In this document: one piece after another, positions 41,907-52,166 of the stretch
Layout of the letters: each line of letters begins with the position of its first letter
Position numbering within the stretch: position 1 is the stretch's first letter
NCBI GenBank assembly: GCA_020725335.1
Contig: DYFF01000019.1
Location: 1 to 57,887 of the forward strand
Length of the DNA: 57,887 bases
Source: Thermodesulfovibrio sp.
GTDB lineage: Bacteria > Nitrospirota > Thermodesulfovibrionia > Thermodesulfovibrionales > Thermodesulfovibrionaceae
Direction of reading: 5' to 3'
The notes under the pieces: generated by a model
Database searches by the model: none
What the model saw: only the letters and a program-made list of their open reading frames with translations
Told to the model about the DNA's origin: nothing
Position numbers and translations under genes: made by a program

Positions 41907-43145
41907 TTATTTTCTTTTTTGTTGTTTTAGAAAAAGAAAGGCGATAATCATACCGGCAAAACAGCATACGGCAACAAAAGGAAATATAGAGAAATAAGAA
42001 CCTGTTAAATCCTTTATTTGTCCTGAAATTAAAACTCCTGTAATTGCTCCAGTTCCGTACGCTGTAAATACGAGTCCATAGTTTTTCCCATAAAATTTAG
42101 TTCCATAGAAAATTTTTGTTGCTGTAGGGGCGATTGCAAGCCATCCACCAAGATTTAACCATAGCAAACAGAAGCCGATAATAAATATAATTTTTTCTCG
42201 CACTCCATATATTAATAAAGAAGCAGTTGCGATTATAAAGAATGACAAAATTACAGCAGCTCTTGGTTTTATTTTATCTGTTAGCCACCCAAAAAAAGGT
42301 CTACCTAAGAAATTAAAAATAGCATATAAAGAGACTGCAAGAGCAGCTGTTTCAGATGTTAAACCTACTTCTTTACCTGCAGGTGCTGAAATTCCAATAG
42401 CCATTAATCCAGCAAAACATCCTATTGTATAGGTTAACCATAGAGCCCAAAAGGAAGTAGTTTTTACCATTTCTTCTCTGTCAAATTCTATATTAACTGT
42501 AGTGTTGTTAGAAGGATTTTTTACAGTAAAACCTGAAGGTTTCCATCCTTCAGGAGGAAATTTATAAGGGATTGAAAGGATTATAAGTATGATTAGAAAG
42601 GCAAAGCCTAAATATAAAAAAGTGTCTAATGGTCCGACTAAATCAATTAGTTTTTTTATTATAGGAGCAATTATTAAGGCGGAAAGCCCGAATCCACCAA
42701 CTGTTAATCCAATTGCTAAACCACCTTTGTCAGGAAACCATTTTGCAGAAGTTGCAATAGGAACTCCATACATAATGCCAACTCCGGTTCCACCTATTAC
42801 TCCATATAATAAAGTTAGGCTATTGATATCTTGTGAAAATGAAGCAGAAATCCATCCTATTCCAACCAGAATTCCACCTAAAAACATTGTAAATCTTGGC
42901 CCCCATTTTTGCATTAAATTTCCTGCAAAAGGCATGGCAAAGGCGAACATAGCTAAAAATATCATAAATGGTAATCCACTCTCTGTTGCGGTTATACCCC
43001 AAAGTTTTTCAAGAGGTGGTCTAAAAATACTAAAGGCGTAAATAGCTCCAAGACAAATATTTATTGTGAGTCCAAAAAATACATATAACCATCTACCAAT
43101 TTCTGCTCTCATCCCGAAAACTTTCATATTTTTTATATATTCCAA
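41907..43145 (-). CDS. OFA-type MFS transporter (oxalate/formate antiporter family)
   Basis: 412 residues, 12 hydrophobic segments. NICLGAIYAFSIFRPPLE in the first helix and GTGVGIMYGVPIATSAKWFPDKGG are the marks of the OFA group, which exchange or take up monocarboxylates such as oxalate, formate, lactate or pyruvate. The start is a TTG at 43145, with an AGGTGA ribosome site just before it; internal ATGs at residues 7 and 12 are alternatives. Its position between the symporter module and the NtrC-like regulator supports a role in small organic acid transport. Confidence 0.87.
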   Translation of the reverse strand: MEYIKNMKVFGMRAEIGRWLYVFFGLTINICLGAIYAFSIFRPPLEKLWGITATESGLPFMIFLAMFAFAMPFAGNLMQKWGPRFTMFLGGILVGIGWISASFSQDINSLTLLYGVIGGTGVGIMYGVPIATSAKWFPDKGGLAIGLTVGGFGLSALIIAPIIKKLIDLVGPLDTFLYLGFAFLIILIILSIPYKFPPEGWKPSGFTVKNPSNNTTVNIEFDREEMVKTTSFWALWLTYTIGCFAGLMAIGISAPAGKEVGLTSETAALAVSLYAIFNFLGRPFFGWLTDKIKPRAAVILSFFIIATASLLIYGVREKIIFIIGFCLLWLNLGGWLAIAPTATKIFYGTKFYGKNYGLVFTAYGTGAITGVLISGQIKDLTGSYFSIFPFVAVCCFAGMIIAFLFLKQQKRK

Positions 43146-43269
43146 TCAATCACCTATGATAAAAAATAGCATGTAAGATAAAAAATAAGAGAATTATAAA
43201 CTAAAAATTTATAGAAATTAAAATAAAATAAACTGAATTATAGATAAGAATTTATTATAGCTTTAGAGT

Positions 43270-44622
43270 TTAAGAAGAACGAGGAATCCCCCATTTTTTT
43301 CTTTTTTCCCATAGCGCTTTTCTTGTAATACCAAGCATTTCAGCAAGTTCTTGTTCTGTATATATAGATTGGTATTTGAGGATAAACTCTTTTGTATACT
43401 CTTCAATTGAAAGAGCTGGTATTTCCTTTGTCCTATCAACAAATTTCTCTTGATATTGTATATATTCTGGAAGGTCTTCAGGGGTTATTGTGTCTGTTTC
43501 ACAGAAAACAACTGCCTGCTCAATAACATTTTGCAATTCCCTTATATTACCAGGCCAAGGATGTTTGTATAGAAGTTTTATAGCCTGGGGGTCTATTTTT
43601 TTTAAATTTTTACTCATCTTTATTGCAAATTTACGCATGAAATGATGAGCAAGAATTTCAATATCCTTGCCTCTTTCTCTTAAGGGAGGTATGTTTAAAG
43701 AAATCACATTCAACCTAAAAAAAAGGTCTTCTCTAAACTTTCCTTCTTTTACAGCTTCAATTAAATTTTTATTAGTAGCAGATATAAATCTAAGATCAAC
43801 TTTCTTGTTTATGACGCTACCAAGAGGACGAATTTCCATGTCTTCTAAAACTCTTAGAAGCTTTGCTTGAAGACTTAAAGGTAAATCACCGATTTCATCA
43901 AGAAAGACTGTTCCTCCGTCTGCTATTTCAAGAAGCCCTTTTTTATCTGAAGTAGCACCTGTAAAAGCTCCCTTTACGAAACCAAAAAGTTCACTTTCCA
44001 GAAGATGTTCAGGAAGGCTTGCACAGTTTATTGCTACAAAGGGTTTTTTCTTTCTATAACTTGACTCATGGATTGCTCTTGCAAAAAGCTCCTTGCCTGT
44101 TCCTGTTTCACCAAGAAGGAGCACATTGGTAGGAGTGTTGGCAATCTTTTTTATCTTTTCAAAAATATGTTTTATTTCAGTAGATTCACCAATTATTGGG
44201 GAAAATTCTTCTTTATCTCTATAGATTGTTGCTTTTTCTTTTTGTTCTTCAAGTTCTGATTTTTTCCCTAAAATCTCTTTTAAAGAGGCTTTTATTTCTT
44301 CGTAAACAAAAGGCTTTATTAAAAAATCGTCAACTTTTAGTTTTAAAGCTTTTAATGCTGAGCCCACAGAGGGATAGGATGTAGTTAAAATAATTTTTAC
44401 ATTAGGATTTAAACTTTTAATTTTATTTGCTAACTCTATACCATCCCCATCTGGTAATTCTATTTCAATGATTGCAAAATCATGAAGATAAGATGCATAA
44501 ATATTTAAAGCCTGTTGAAAATTTGATACGCAATCAACATTAAACCCTTCTTTTTGTAAATAGTTACTTAGATTGTTTCTTAGATTTATATCACTATCTG
44601 ATATGAGAAGTCTCTCACTCAT
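43270..44622 (-). CDS. NtrC-family sigma-54 activator with Glu at the phosphoacceptor site
   Basis: 450 residues: receiver (1-118), AAA+ sigma-54 interaction domain (about 140-370) with Walker A GETGTGKE, the GAFTGA loop and DEIGDLP, then a Fis-type helix-turn-helix (about 405-450, YTEQELAEMLGITRKALWEKR). In the receiver the phosphoacceptor Asp is replaced: IIEIELP puts Glu53 where NtrC has Asp54, and the acidic pair reads D9-S10. The Lys of LIKPF is kept. Asp-to-Glu at this site makes NtrC active without phosphate, so this protein may be constitutive or controlled otherwise. No kinase is next to it. It is probably translated with the ligase/GNAT gene, overlapping it by four bases. Confidence 0.92.
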   Translation of the reverse strand: MSERLLISDSDINLRNNLSNYLQKEGFNVDCVSNFQQALNIYASYLHDFAIIEIELPDGDGIELANKIKSLNPNVKIILTTSYPSVGSALKALKLKVDDFLIKPFVYEEIKASLKEILGKKSELEEQKEKATIYRDKEEFSPIIGESTEIKHIFEKIKKIANTPTNVLLLGETGTGKELFARAIHESSYRKKKPFVAINCASLPEHLLESELFGFVKGAFTGATSDKKGLLEIADGGTVFLDEIGDLPLSLQAKLLRVLEDMEIRPLGSVINKKVDLRFISATNKNLIEAVKEGKFREDLFFRLNVISLNIPPLRERGKDIEILAHHFMRKFAIKMSKNLKKIDPQAIKLLYKHPWPGNIRELQNVIEQAVVFCETDTITPEDLPEYIQYQEKFVDRTKEIPALSIEEYTKEFILKYQSIYTEQELAEMLGITRKALWEKRKKWGIPRSS

Positions 44623-47315
44623 GAATTACTTTCAAGATTTAGCAAAACTTTAACACTATCATCTTCTACATTATGTTTAATGAAGCCTAATCTTTCAGCT
44701 AGTTCAAGCATGTAAGTATTAATTCTTAAAATATCCATCCATATTCTTTTTACTCCTAAATCTCTTGCTACTTCAATAGCATAATTGCAGAGAACTTTTC
44801 CGACACCTTTGCCTTGCCATGCGTCTTCTACAAGAATAGCCATATCTGCATCTATTCCGTCAGGATCGCGGGATACTCTAACATCACCAATTATTTTTTC
44901 TTCGTCTCCATCTTTTACTACACAGACAAAAGCTAAGTTTCTATCATAGTCAACCTGACAGAATTTAACAAGATTTTCATGCCTAAGATCAATTGCTCTT
45001 TGGAAAAATCTTAAGCTTATAGTTCTTTCAGAACATCTACCGAGAAGATTGGCTATAAGAGTCTCATCTTCCGCTTTTATAGGTCTGACAATTGCTTTTG
45101 AATTATCTTTTAGCTCAACCTCCTTATATAAATGGACAGGATATGGACATATACTTAGATGTGGAGGGCAGAATTCACCTTTTACAATAGCCTTTTTCTT
45201 TGGCGCAGTTTTATCAAGAATAATGCTACAGTCAAGGGCAAAAATCTCTGAATCACTAATAAATAGAGGATTTATATCAAACTCTTTTATCTGAGGAAAA
45301 TCTGATATTAGATAGGAGAATCTTACGACTGTCTCTTCAAGTCTTTTTAAAACGTCTTCATAATAGGGATATTTACATAGATATTTATAAATTTTTGTTT
45401 CTTCCATTAATCTTTTAGCAAGCGTCTGATTTAATGGAGGAAGTCCTATTGAGTAGTCTTCAAGTGCTTCTAAAAGATTTCCACCTGTTCCGAATAGAAC
45501 TACTGAACCAAAGGTTGGATCTTTTTTTGCTCCTAAGGCAATTTCATAACCATATGTGATAACCATTGGTTGAACGATTACAGAGGCAGAGGAGTCTCCG
45601 TGTTCTTCAGCAACTTTTTTAAGCCATTTAAAGCCTTCTACTGCTTCAAGTTCGTCTCTTATGTCAAGAATAACTCCGCCTTTTTTGAATTTATGTATTA
45701 TTTTAGGAGTATCTATTTTAAGGACTATTGGATAGCCAATTTCTGAAATTGCTTTTTTTAATTCATCAAAGTTGTCTGCTTTTTTAGTTAGAATTACAGG
45801 GATTCCATAAGCATTGAGAATTTCAGATGCTTCAAAGAATGTAAGAATGGATCTGCCTTCATTTATGGCATTTTCAATTATGTTTTCAGCTTTTGCTGTT
45901 TCAAACTGTATGTTTTGTAATATGGTTTGAGGTGTTTCAAGAAGTAACTTAAGGTTGAAATCGTAAAGATACATGTACATAAATGTCCTTACAGCTTGCT
46001 CAGGAGTTACAAAAGTAGGGATTCCATAATTATTTAAAATTTCTCTTGCTTCTCTTACAAGCTCTGCTCCCATCCAGTTTGTTAAGATAGGTTTATATGG
46101 ATTTTCTTTTGCTATCTTTGCTACTATTTCTGCTGTTTGTTCAGGAGATGTACCTAAGGAAGGTGTTAGCATCACCAGAACTGCATCCACGTTTTTATCT
46201 TTTAATATAATTCTTAATGCTTTTTCATAATCAGACGGAGTTGTATCAGAGACAAGGTCAAGAGGATTTCTTATAAAACGTATAGGCACATTGCCTTCTA
46301 ATTCTTTTTTTATTTCTTCAGAGAAAGTAGCTAATTCTCCTCCGAGTTTAATTAGACTATCAACAGCAGTTACTGCAGGTGCCCCGGCATTTGTAATAAT
46401 AGCCAACTTTTTACCTCTTGGCCTTCTTTGTTTTGATAAAGTTTCAGTTATATAAAACATATCGAGAGTTTCATCAACTCTGACTGCCCCAGCTCTTTTA
46501 AATGCTGCATCATAAACCTTATCCTCACCGGCGAGGAGCCCCGAATGAGTTAAAGCAATTTCAAGGGATTCTACAAATTTTCCAGATTTAACTATGACGA
46601 TTGGTTTAGAAAAAGCAAAAGAACGGGCTGATGTCATAAATTTTCGACCATTTTTTATTGACTGCATATATATGACTATGGCTCTTGTTGATGGGTCTAC
46701 TCCAAAAAAATCTATAAGATCCGCAATATCTATATCTATATCAGAACCTAAAGAGACAAAATAGCTAAAACCTATGTTTTTATCAACTGCTCTATCTAAA
46801 AGAGCCACTGACAAAGTAGCGCTCTGAACTATTAGGGCAATATTGCCTTTAATTAATTTCCTTCTGAATAAACTCGCATTTACATTAAGTCCGGGTCTTA
46901 TAAAGCCAAGTGTGTTAGGTCCTAAAAGACGAAATCCGTATTTTCTATGTATTTCCTCAATTTTTTCTTCTAACTGAACGGCTTCCTTAACTTTTGTTCT
47001 GAAATCTGGACATAATAAGATTACACCTTTTACTCCTTTCTGCCCACATTCCTCCAGGTTTTCAATAATATTTGAATCACAATCTTTTGAAATAATAACA
47101 AGGTCTATGTCTTTTGATATACTGCTTAGAGAATGGTAAGCTTCTACGCCTTGAACAGAGTCATACTTTGAATTAACAGGATAAACTATACCTCTATAAC
47201 CTTCACCTATAAGATTTCTGAAAACAGTATATCCTATTGTACCTGGTTTATCGTCAGCTCCTATAACTGCTATTCTCTTTGGATTAAAAAAATGCTCCAG
47301 ATTATATATTGACAT
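44619..47315 (-). CDS. ADP-forming acetyl-CoA ligase fused to a GNAT acetyltransferase (Pat-like)
   Basis: 898 residues. CoA-binding Rossmann domain (about 1-130), succinyl-CoA-ligase-like parts to about 460 with [11 protein letters not shown] (candidate phospho-His257), ATP-grasp beta part (about 490-710), and a C-terminal GNAT domain (about 735-898) with the acetyl-CoA loop [10 protein letters not shown]. This is the domain plan of the lysine acetyltransferase Pat/PatZ. In the enteric enzyme the ligase part is considered inactive for lack of the catalytic His; here the His is present, so it could both make acetyl-CoA from acetate and acetylate proteins. The Acs in this window carries the Pat-type target motif. 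Ribosome site AAGGAGAAG. Confidence 0.9.
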   Translation of the reverse strand: MSIYNLEHFFNPKRIAVIGADDKPGTIGYTVFRNLIGEGYRGIVYPVNSKYDSVQGVEAYHSLSSISKDIDLVIISKDCDSNIIENLEECGQKGVKGVILLCPDFRTKVKEAVQLEEKIEEIHRKYGFRLLGPNTLGFIRPGLNVNASLFRRKLIKGNIALIVQSATLSVALLDRAVDKNIGFSYFVSLGSDIDIDIADLIDFFGVDPSTRAIVIYMQSIKNGRKFMTSARSFAFSKPIVIVKSGKFVESLEIALTHSGLLAGEDKVYDAAFKRAGAVRVDETLDMFYITETLSKQRRPRGKKLAIITNAGAPAVTAVDSLIKLGGELATFSEEIKKELEGNVPIRFIRNPLDLVSDTTPSDYEKALRIILKDKNVDAVLVMLTPSLGTSPEQTAEIVAKIAKENPYKPILTNWMGAELVREAREILNNYGIPTFVTPEQAVRTFMYMYLYDFNLKLLLETPQTILQNIQFETAKAENIIENAINEGRSILTFFEASEILNAYGIPVILTKKADNFDELKKAISEIGYPIVLKIDTPKIIHKFKKGGVILDIRDELEAVEGFKWLKKVAEEHGDSSASVIVQPMVITYGYEIALGAKKDPTFGSVVLFGTGGNLLEALEDYSIGLPPLNQTLAKRLMEETKIYKYLCKYPYYEDVLKRLEETVVRFSYLISDFPQIKEFDINPLFISDSEIFALDCSIILDKTAPKKKAIVKGEFCPPHLSICPYPVHLYKEVELKDNSKAIVRPIKAEDETLIANLLGRCSERTISLRFFQRAIDLRHENLVKFCQVDYDRNLAFVCVVKDGDEEKIIGDVRVSRDPDGIDADMAILVEDAWQGKGVGKVLCNYAIEVARDLGVKRIWMDILRINTYMLELAERLGFIKHNVEDDSVKVLLNLESNS

Positions 47316-49779
47316 CTTCTTCTCCTTCTAATATTCTTCCCACACTTACTACAACATCCTGTGATGAAAGGTCTATTAATCTCACTCCCATGGTATTTCT
47401 TCCCTGAGATGGTATATTAGATACTTTGAGCCTTATCATTTTACTACTACTACAAAGTATTATCTCCTCCTCTTCCATAACCTGCATGGCTGCTACCACT
47501 GCTCCAGTTTTTTCGTTTACTTTCATGTTGATAACTCCTACTCCCGCTCTTTTCTGCAAAGGATATTCATTAATTGGTGTTCTTTTACCAATTCCTTTTT
47601 CTGAGATGGTGAAAATAAAAGAGTTTTCAGATACTACATCACCTGAGACAACCTCATCTTCTTGAGAAAGCCTAATACCTATAACACCCTTAGCAGAACG
47701 TCCCATTGGTCTAACATCTTTTTCATTAAATCTTATGGACATACCTTTATTTGTTGCAATAATTAGATGGCTATGCCCTGTTGTCTTCCTTACAGATATG
47801 AGTTCATCATCTTCTTCAAGGTCGATAGCTATCACTCCTCTGCTTCGTATATTTCTGAATTCTTCAAGAGAAGTTTTCTTTACGAGTCCTTTTTTGGTAA
47901 ACATAGTAAGATATCCTTCTTCAAGATCTTTACAGACAAGAGCTGTTGTAATTTTTTCACTCTCCTGAAGTGGTAGTAAATTAACTATTGCTTTTCCCTT
48001 TGAAAGTCTTCCTGCTTCTGGAATTTGATGAATTTTTAAACAGTAGACTCTTCCATAATTACTGAAAAACAGTATGTGGTCGTGAGTTGAACCAATTAAA
48101 ACAGCTTCCAAGTAGTCTTCAGAAACCGTTTCCATTGGAGTTAACCCTTTACCCCCTCTTTTCTGACTTCTATAATCATTGAGTGCTGTTCTTTTTATAT
48201 ACCCAAGATGTGTAAGGGTTATTACCATTTCCTCCTCTGGAATTAGGTCTTCAATGTCAATCTCTTTTGTTTCTGTGATGACCTCAGTTCTTCGAACGTC
48301 GCCGAATTTTTCTTTTATTTCAATAAGTTCATCTCTAATAATTTGTTTCACCAGTTCTTCACTTTCAAGAATCGCTCTAAGTCTCTCGATTTCTTTCAGA
48401 ATTGTCTCATAGTCCTGAATTATTTTTTCTCTTTCCAGCCCCGTAAGTCTATGCAATTTCATATCGAGAATTGCATGAGCTTGAATATCAGTAAGGGGAA
48501 ATCTTGTCATGAGCCTCATTTTTGCTTCTTCAGGATTTTTTGAACTTCTTATGATGGAGATTACCTCATCAAGATTCTCAACTGCTATTTTTAGTCCAAG
48601 AAGAATATGGGCTTGATGTTCAGCTTTTCTTAAGTCAAAGGCAGTTCTTTTGAGAACTATGTCTTTTCTGTGTTTGAGAAATTCTTCCAACATCTCTTTA
48701 AGATTTAAAATTCTCGGCTGTCCATCAACGATGGAAAGCATAATTCCACCAAAGGTAGTTTCCATCTGGGTATGTTTATAAAGATTATTTAAAATAACCT
48801 CTGGCATTTCTCCCCTTTTTATTTCAAGTACTACTCGAATGCCCTCTCTGTTGGATTCGTCTCTGATTTCAGTTATCCCCTCTATTTTCTTCTCTCTAAC
48901 AAGTTCAGCAATTTTCTCTATTAACCTTGCCTTATTTACTTGATAGGGAACTTCAGTAATTACGATTCTCTCTTTTAAAATTTTTCCTTCTGGTTCTGTC
49001 TCAAAAAGAGATGATTCTTTTCCCTTTTTCCCCCTTGCTTCCTTTTCAATCTTTACTTTTGCTCTTATCTTAATTAAACCTCTTCCCGTAAGATACAGTT
49101 CTTTAATCCCTTCAATCCCGTATATTATTCCTCCAGTGGGAAAGTCTGGCCCTTTAACATTATTCATAATCTCTTCAATAGAAATTGAGGGATTTTCAAT
49201 TAAAATTAACAGGGCATCGATTATTTCGTTAAGGTTATGGGGAGGAATATTCGTTGCCATTCCAACGGCAATTCCTGATGAGCCATTTATAAGAAGATTA
49301 GGTATTCTTGTTGGAAGAACGAGGGGTTCTTCGGTAGTTCCATCAAAGTTAGGCGAAAATGGAACTGTTTCTTTATCAATATCTTGTAACAATTCTTCAG
49401 CTATCTTGGTAAGTCTTGCCTCTGTATAACGATATGCTGCGGGAGGGTCGCCATCAATTGAACCAAAATTACCCTGTCCATCAATAAGAGGATACCGCAT
49501 GTTAAAATCCTGAGCAAGCCTAACTAAAGCATCATATACAGCTTGGTCACCGTGAGGATGATATTTTTTTAAGACCTCTCCAACTACTCCAGCACACTTT
49601 GAATATTTCTTACCAGCGAGAAGGCCTTCGCGAAACATGGCATAGAGGATTCTTCTTTGAACAGGCTTGAGCCCATCTCTTACATCTGGAAGAGCTCTGC
49701 CTACGATTACGCTCATTGCGTAATCAAGATAGCTTATTTTCATCTCTTCTTCAATATTTACCTTTAGTATGTTTGTCAT
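47302..49779 (-). CDS. gyrA: DNA gyrase subunit A
   Basis: 825 residues. N-terminal cleavage domain with QRRILYAM (41-48), catalytic Tyr118 in [10 protein letters not shown], and a six-bladed C-terminal beta-pinwheel. The GyrA box reads QKRGGKG (expected QRRGGKG), which separates it from ParC. The quinolone pocket holds Gln79 where E. coli GyrA has Ser83, while Asp83 matches E. coli Asp87. The gene overlaps the ligase/GNAT gene downstream by 14 bases, an unusual pairing. Ribosome site AGGGAGAGT. It introduces negative supercoils together with GyrB, which is not in the window. Confidence 0.95.
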   Translation of the reverse strand: MTNILKVNIEEEMKISYLDYAMSVIVGRALPDVRDGLKPVQRRILYAMFREGLLAGKKYSKCAGVVGEVLKKYHPHGDQAVYDALVRLAQDFNMRYPLIDGQGNFGSIDGDPPAAYRYTEARLTKIAEELLQDIDKETVPFSPNFDGTTEEPLVLPTRIPNLLINGSSGIAVGMATNIPPHNLNEIIDALLILIENPSISIEEIMNNVKGPDFPTGGIIYGIEGIKELYLTGRGLIKIRAKVKIEKEARGKKGKESSLFETEPEGKILKERIVITEVPYQVNKARLIEKIAELVREKKIEGITEIRDESNREGIRVVLEIKRGEMPEVILNNLYKHTQMETTFGGIMLSIVDGQPRILNLKEMLEEFLKHRKDIVLKRTAFDLRKAEHQAHILLGLKIAVENLDEVISIIRSSKNPEEAKMRLMTRFPLTDIQAHAILDMKLHRLTGLEREKIIQDYETILKEIERLRAILESEELVKQIIRDELIEIKEKFGDVRRTEVITETKEIDIEDLIPEEEMVITLTHLGYIKRTALNDYRSQKRGGKGLTPMETVSEDYLEAVLIGSTHDHILFFSNYGRVYCLKIHQIPEAGRLSKGKAIVNLLPLQESEKITTALVCKDLEEGYLTMFTKKGLVKKTSLEEFRNIRSRGVIAIDLEEDDELISVRKTTGHSHLIIATNKGMSIRFNEKDVRPMGRSAKGVIGIRLSQEDEVVSGDVVSENSFIFTISEKGIGKRTPINEYPLQKRAGVGVINMKVNEKTGAVVAAMQVMEEEEIILCSSSKMIRLKVSNIPSQGRNTMGVRLIDLSSQDVVVSVGRILEGEEDVNI

Positions 49780-49844
49780 ACTCTCCCTCTATGTTTTTTA
49801 TGGAATTTATAATAGATAGGAATTCTATAAGATGTTTTCATAAA

Positions 49845-50045
49845 TTATTTGCAACTACTGCAGGAAGAAGCTTTACAAGAGGAACAACCAGAATTACCTT
49901 TTTGAACTCCTTTCATTGAAAAAGAAGAGAGTTTTTTGGTTATTTCCCCAGAGTTACATTTAGGGCATATTACTTTTTTGTTTCCAAATACAAGCACTTC
50001 AAAATTCTCTCCGCAACTCTTACACACATATTCATATATGGGCAT
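49845..50045 (-). CDS. FmdB-type zinc-ribbon small protein
   Basis: 66 residues. The N-terminus MPIYEYVCKSCGENFEVL with CPKC is the FmdB/CxxC_CXXC_SSSS regulatory ribbon; the tail is unusually Cys/Ser rich (CSSCKASSCSSCK), the typical close of this family. Ribosome site AGAGGTG. A TATAAT box lies in the divergent region about 50 bases upstream. Function unknown; these proteins are often suggested to be regulators or metal-linked. Confidence 0.85.
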   Translation of the reverse strand: MPIYEYVCKSCGENFEVLVFGNKKVICPKCNSGEITKKLSSFSMKGVQKGNSGCSSCKASSCSSCK

Positions 50046-50156
50046 ATTAACACCTCTAATAATAAAATTTAAGCATCTTTATTATATCATAGCTTGCCTT
50101 ATACCTGAAAATTCTTTTAAAGTAAATATTATCAACAATCATAGGAGGAGATATCT

Positions 50157-50747
50157 GTGATAAAAACACTAAGAAAAAATGCTAAGTATTTTTATTTTTT
50201 GTTTTTTCTCGTTATCATAACTTTTGTTTTTTGGGGAGTAGGTACAGTAGATAAGCCAAAAGCTGATTATGTAGCGGAAGTTGATGGACAGAAAATTTAT
50301 GCTGATAGATTCTGGAGACATTATGAAGAAATCAGGAAATTTTATAGAGAAGTTTTTAAAGATAAAGCAGAAGAGATGGAAAAAGGACTTAAAGAAAAGG
50401 TGCTTGAAGATCTTATTAATGAGGAAGTCTTGCTCTGGTTCGCAAAGAAGTACAACATTGAAGCAACTGATAAAGAAGTACAAGAAGCCATTATAAATGA
50501 CCCAAGATTTATGAGAAATGGAGTTTTTCAAAAGGATATATATTTTCAGATTTTAAAGCTAAATAGACTAAATCCAGCTCAATATGAAGCATCTCTCAAA
50601 AGAGAAATCACAATTGGTAAGAGTCTTCAGATTATAGCTTCCTCTAAAGGTGTAAGCGATATCTCTGACGATATTTACATAAAAGCTTTTTTAAAATCTA
50701 TTAGAGACCAAGTAAATATTAAAATAAATAAAGAGGCAATATCTTAA
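50157..50747 (+). CDS. SurA-N/PpiD-like membrane-anchored chaperone without a PPIase domain
   Basis: 196 residues from a GTG start fixed by AGGAGGA. One membrane helix (about 12-32) precedes a periplasmic SurA_N_3-like helical domain (about 38-175), ending where a parvulin domain would begin in PpiD or SurA. The missing PPIase part is not caused by a frameshift: the frame ends with a polar helix and a clean stop. It lies two bases before cdaA and so is likely co-transcribed with the c-di-AMP cyclase, its regulator and glmM. A role in folding envelope proteins is inferred. Confidence 0.75.
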   Translation: MIKTLRKNAKYFYFLFFLVIITFVFWGVGTVDKPKADYVAEVDGQKIYADRFWRHYEEIRKFYREVFKDKAEEMEKGLKEKVLEDLINEEVLLWFAKKYNIEATDKEVQEAIINDPRFMRNGVFQKDIYFQILKLNRLNPAQYEASLKREITIGKSLQIIASSKGVSDISDDIYIKAFLKSIRDQVNIKINKEAIS

Positions 50748-50748
50748 T

Positions 50749-51516
50749 ATGGAGAGACTTTTAAGTCAACTCAGATGGCAGGATCTGATTGACATTATCA
50801 TAGTATCATACATTATATATAAAATCTTTTTTCTTATTAAAGGTACACGTGCAGCAAGAATGCTTATAGGAGTAGGTGTTTTACTTGCTCTTTCTTTATT
50901 TTCAAGGTTTCTTGAACTTTATACACTTGATTGGCTCATCCAGAGCTTCTGGACACAAATTGTTATTGTTCTTATTATCCTTTTTCAGCCTGAGATAAGG
51001 AAGGCTCTTGCACAGATGGGAGAAACACCACTTTTTCATAGATTTAGTTCAGCTGAAGAGATGAAAACTATAGAGGAGATAGTTAAAGGCTCACAGTCTC
51101 TTGCAAATAAAAAGATAGGTGCGCTTATTGTATTTGAAAGGGATGTAAGTCTCGCAGAGTACATTGAAATAGGTGTTCCACTCGATGCAAAAGTTACAAA
51201 AGAGCTTTTAATGAGTATTTTTCATCCTACAAGTCCAATTCATGACGGAGCAGTAATAATAAAGGGAAATAAAGCCCTTGCAGCAGGATGTTTTTTGCCA
51301 ATAAAATTAGGAGCAGATTTGAGTAAAACCTATGGAACGAGACACAGAGCAGCCCTTGGAATAACAGAAGAAACAGATGCTGTGGCAGTAATAATTTCAG
51401 AAGAAACCGGATCAATCTCTCTGGCTGTAGATGGAAAGCTTGAGAGTAATCTTGATATGGAAAAACTCAGACAAAGACTTACTAATTTATTCACGAGCGA
51501 GAGAGATAGGAAATGA
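50749..51516 (+). CDS. cdaA: Diadenylate cyclase (CdaA/DacA type)
   Basis: 255 residues. Three N-terminal membrane helices (about 12-75) precede a DisA_N cyclase domain (about 100-245) with the two catalytic motifs: DGA (166-168) and RHR (198-200) in GTRHRAALG. It makes c-di-AMP from two ATP. The gene order cdaA-cdaR-glmM is the classical one, in which CdaR and GlmM control the cyclase and link it to cell-wall precursor synthesis. It is less usual outside the Firmicutes. Confidence 0.95.
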   Translation: MERLLSQLRWQDLIDIIIVSYIIYKIFFLIKGTRAARMLIGVGVLLALSLFSRFLELYTLDWLIQSFWTQIVIVLIILFQPEIRKALAQMGETPLFHRFSSAEEMKTIEEIVKGSQSLANKKIGALIVFERDVSLAEYIEIGVPLDAKVTKELLMSIFHPTSPIHDGAVIIKGNKALAAGCFLPIKLGADLSKTYGTRHRAALGITEETDAVAVIISEETGSISLAVDGKLESNLDMEKLRQRLTNLFTSERDRK

Positions 51517-52166
51517 ATAAAATTTTTAAAAATATCCTTACGGAAAATCTTACAATTAAGATTATTTCCATAGCTTTAGCATTATTTTTGTGGTTTTTTG
51601 TTACCTTTAAAGGTCAAACAGAAACATCTTTAGATATTCCTTTGGAATTAAAAAACACTCCTTCTGATATGGAAGTTTTTAAGCAAAGCGTCAAAAAAAT
51701 ATCTGTTTCCATATCTGCTCGAGAGAGAATACTAAAGGAAATAACTCAGAATGACATAAGAGTTGTAGTAGATATTTCAAATGTAAAACTTGGTGAAAAT
51801 TCAATTCCTATTACAAAATCTTCTATTAAACTTCCAAGAGGAATTGAAATTCTCAGGATAGACCCTTCTACTGTTAAATTGCTTGTTGATAAAAAGGAGC
51901 AAAAAACTATACCAGTTAGACCTGTAATAACAGGAAAACCAGCAAAGGGATTTATTGTCAGTGATATAGAAGTTAATCCATCCTTAATTAGAATCGAAGG
52001 TGCTCAGAAAGAGCTTGATAGAATTCGTCTTATTAAAACAGAACCTATTGATATAGAGGGAATTAGTGAAAGTATTACAGTTCAGGCAAAAATAGACCCC
52101 GAAGGTAAAATTTTTAGGATAGATAAAGACATTGTTTATGTGAAGGTCAAAGTAAGGAGAAAATAA
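51513..52166 (+). CDS. cdaR: YbbR-domain regulator of diadenylate cyclase
   Basis: 217 residues. A membrane anchor (about 15-32) is followed by two YbbR-like repeats (about 40-115 and 120-205), instead of the four in Bacillus CdaR. It overlaps cdaA by four bases and shares one base with glmM. In the known system it binds CdaA on the outside of the membrane. Confidence 0.88.
   Translation: MNKIFKNILTENLTIKIISIALALFLWFFVTFKGQTETSLDIPLELKNTPSDMEVFKQSVKKISVSISARERILKEITQNDIRVVVDISNVKLGENSIPITKSSIKLPRGIEILRIDPSTVKLLVDKKEQKTIPVRPVITGKPAKGFIVSDIEVNPSLIRIEGAQKELDRIRLIKTEPIDIEGISESITVQAKIDPEGKIFRIDKDIVYVKVKVRRK

Noticed and set aside
42589-43041. 150-codon plus-strand open frame
   Set aside because: Lies wholly antisense to the OFA-type transporter, whose frame has clear family motifs; no ribosome site.
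41802-43269. Sigma-54 promoters near the NtrC-like regulator
   Set aside because: No GG/GC element at the required spacing was seen in the AT-rich gaps 41802-41906 and 43146-43269; the scan was by eye.
50169-50531. 120-codon minus-strand open frame
   Set aside because: Antisense to the SurA-N-like gene, Phe/Ile/Ser-rich low-complexity product, no ribosome site.
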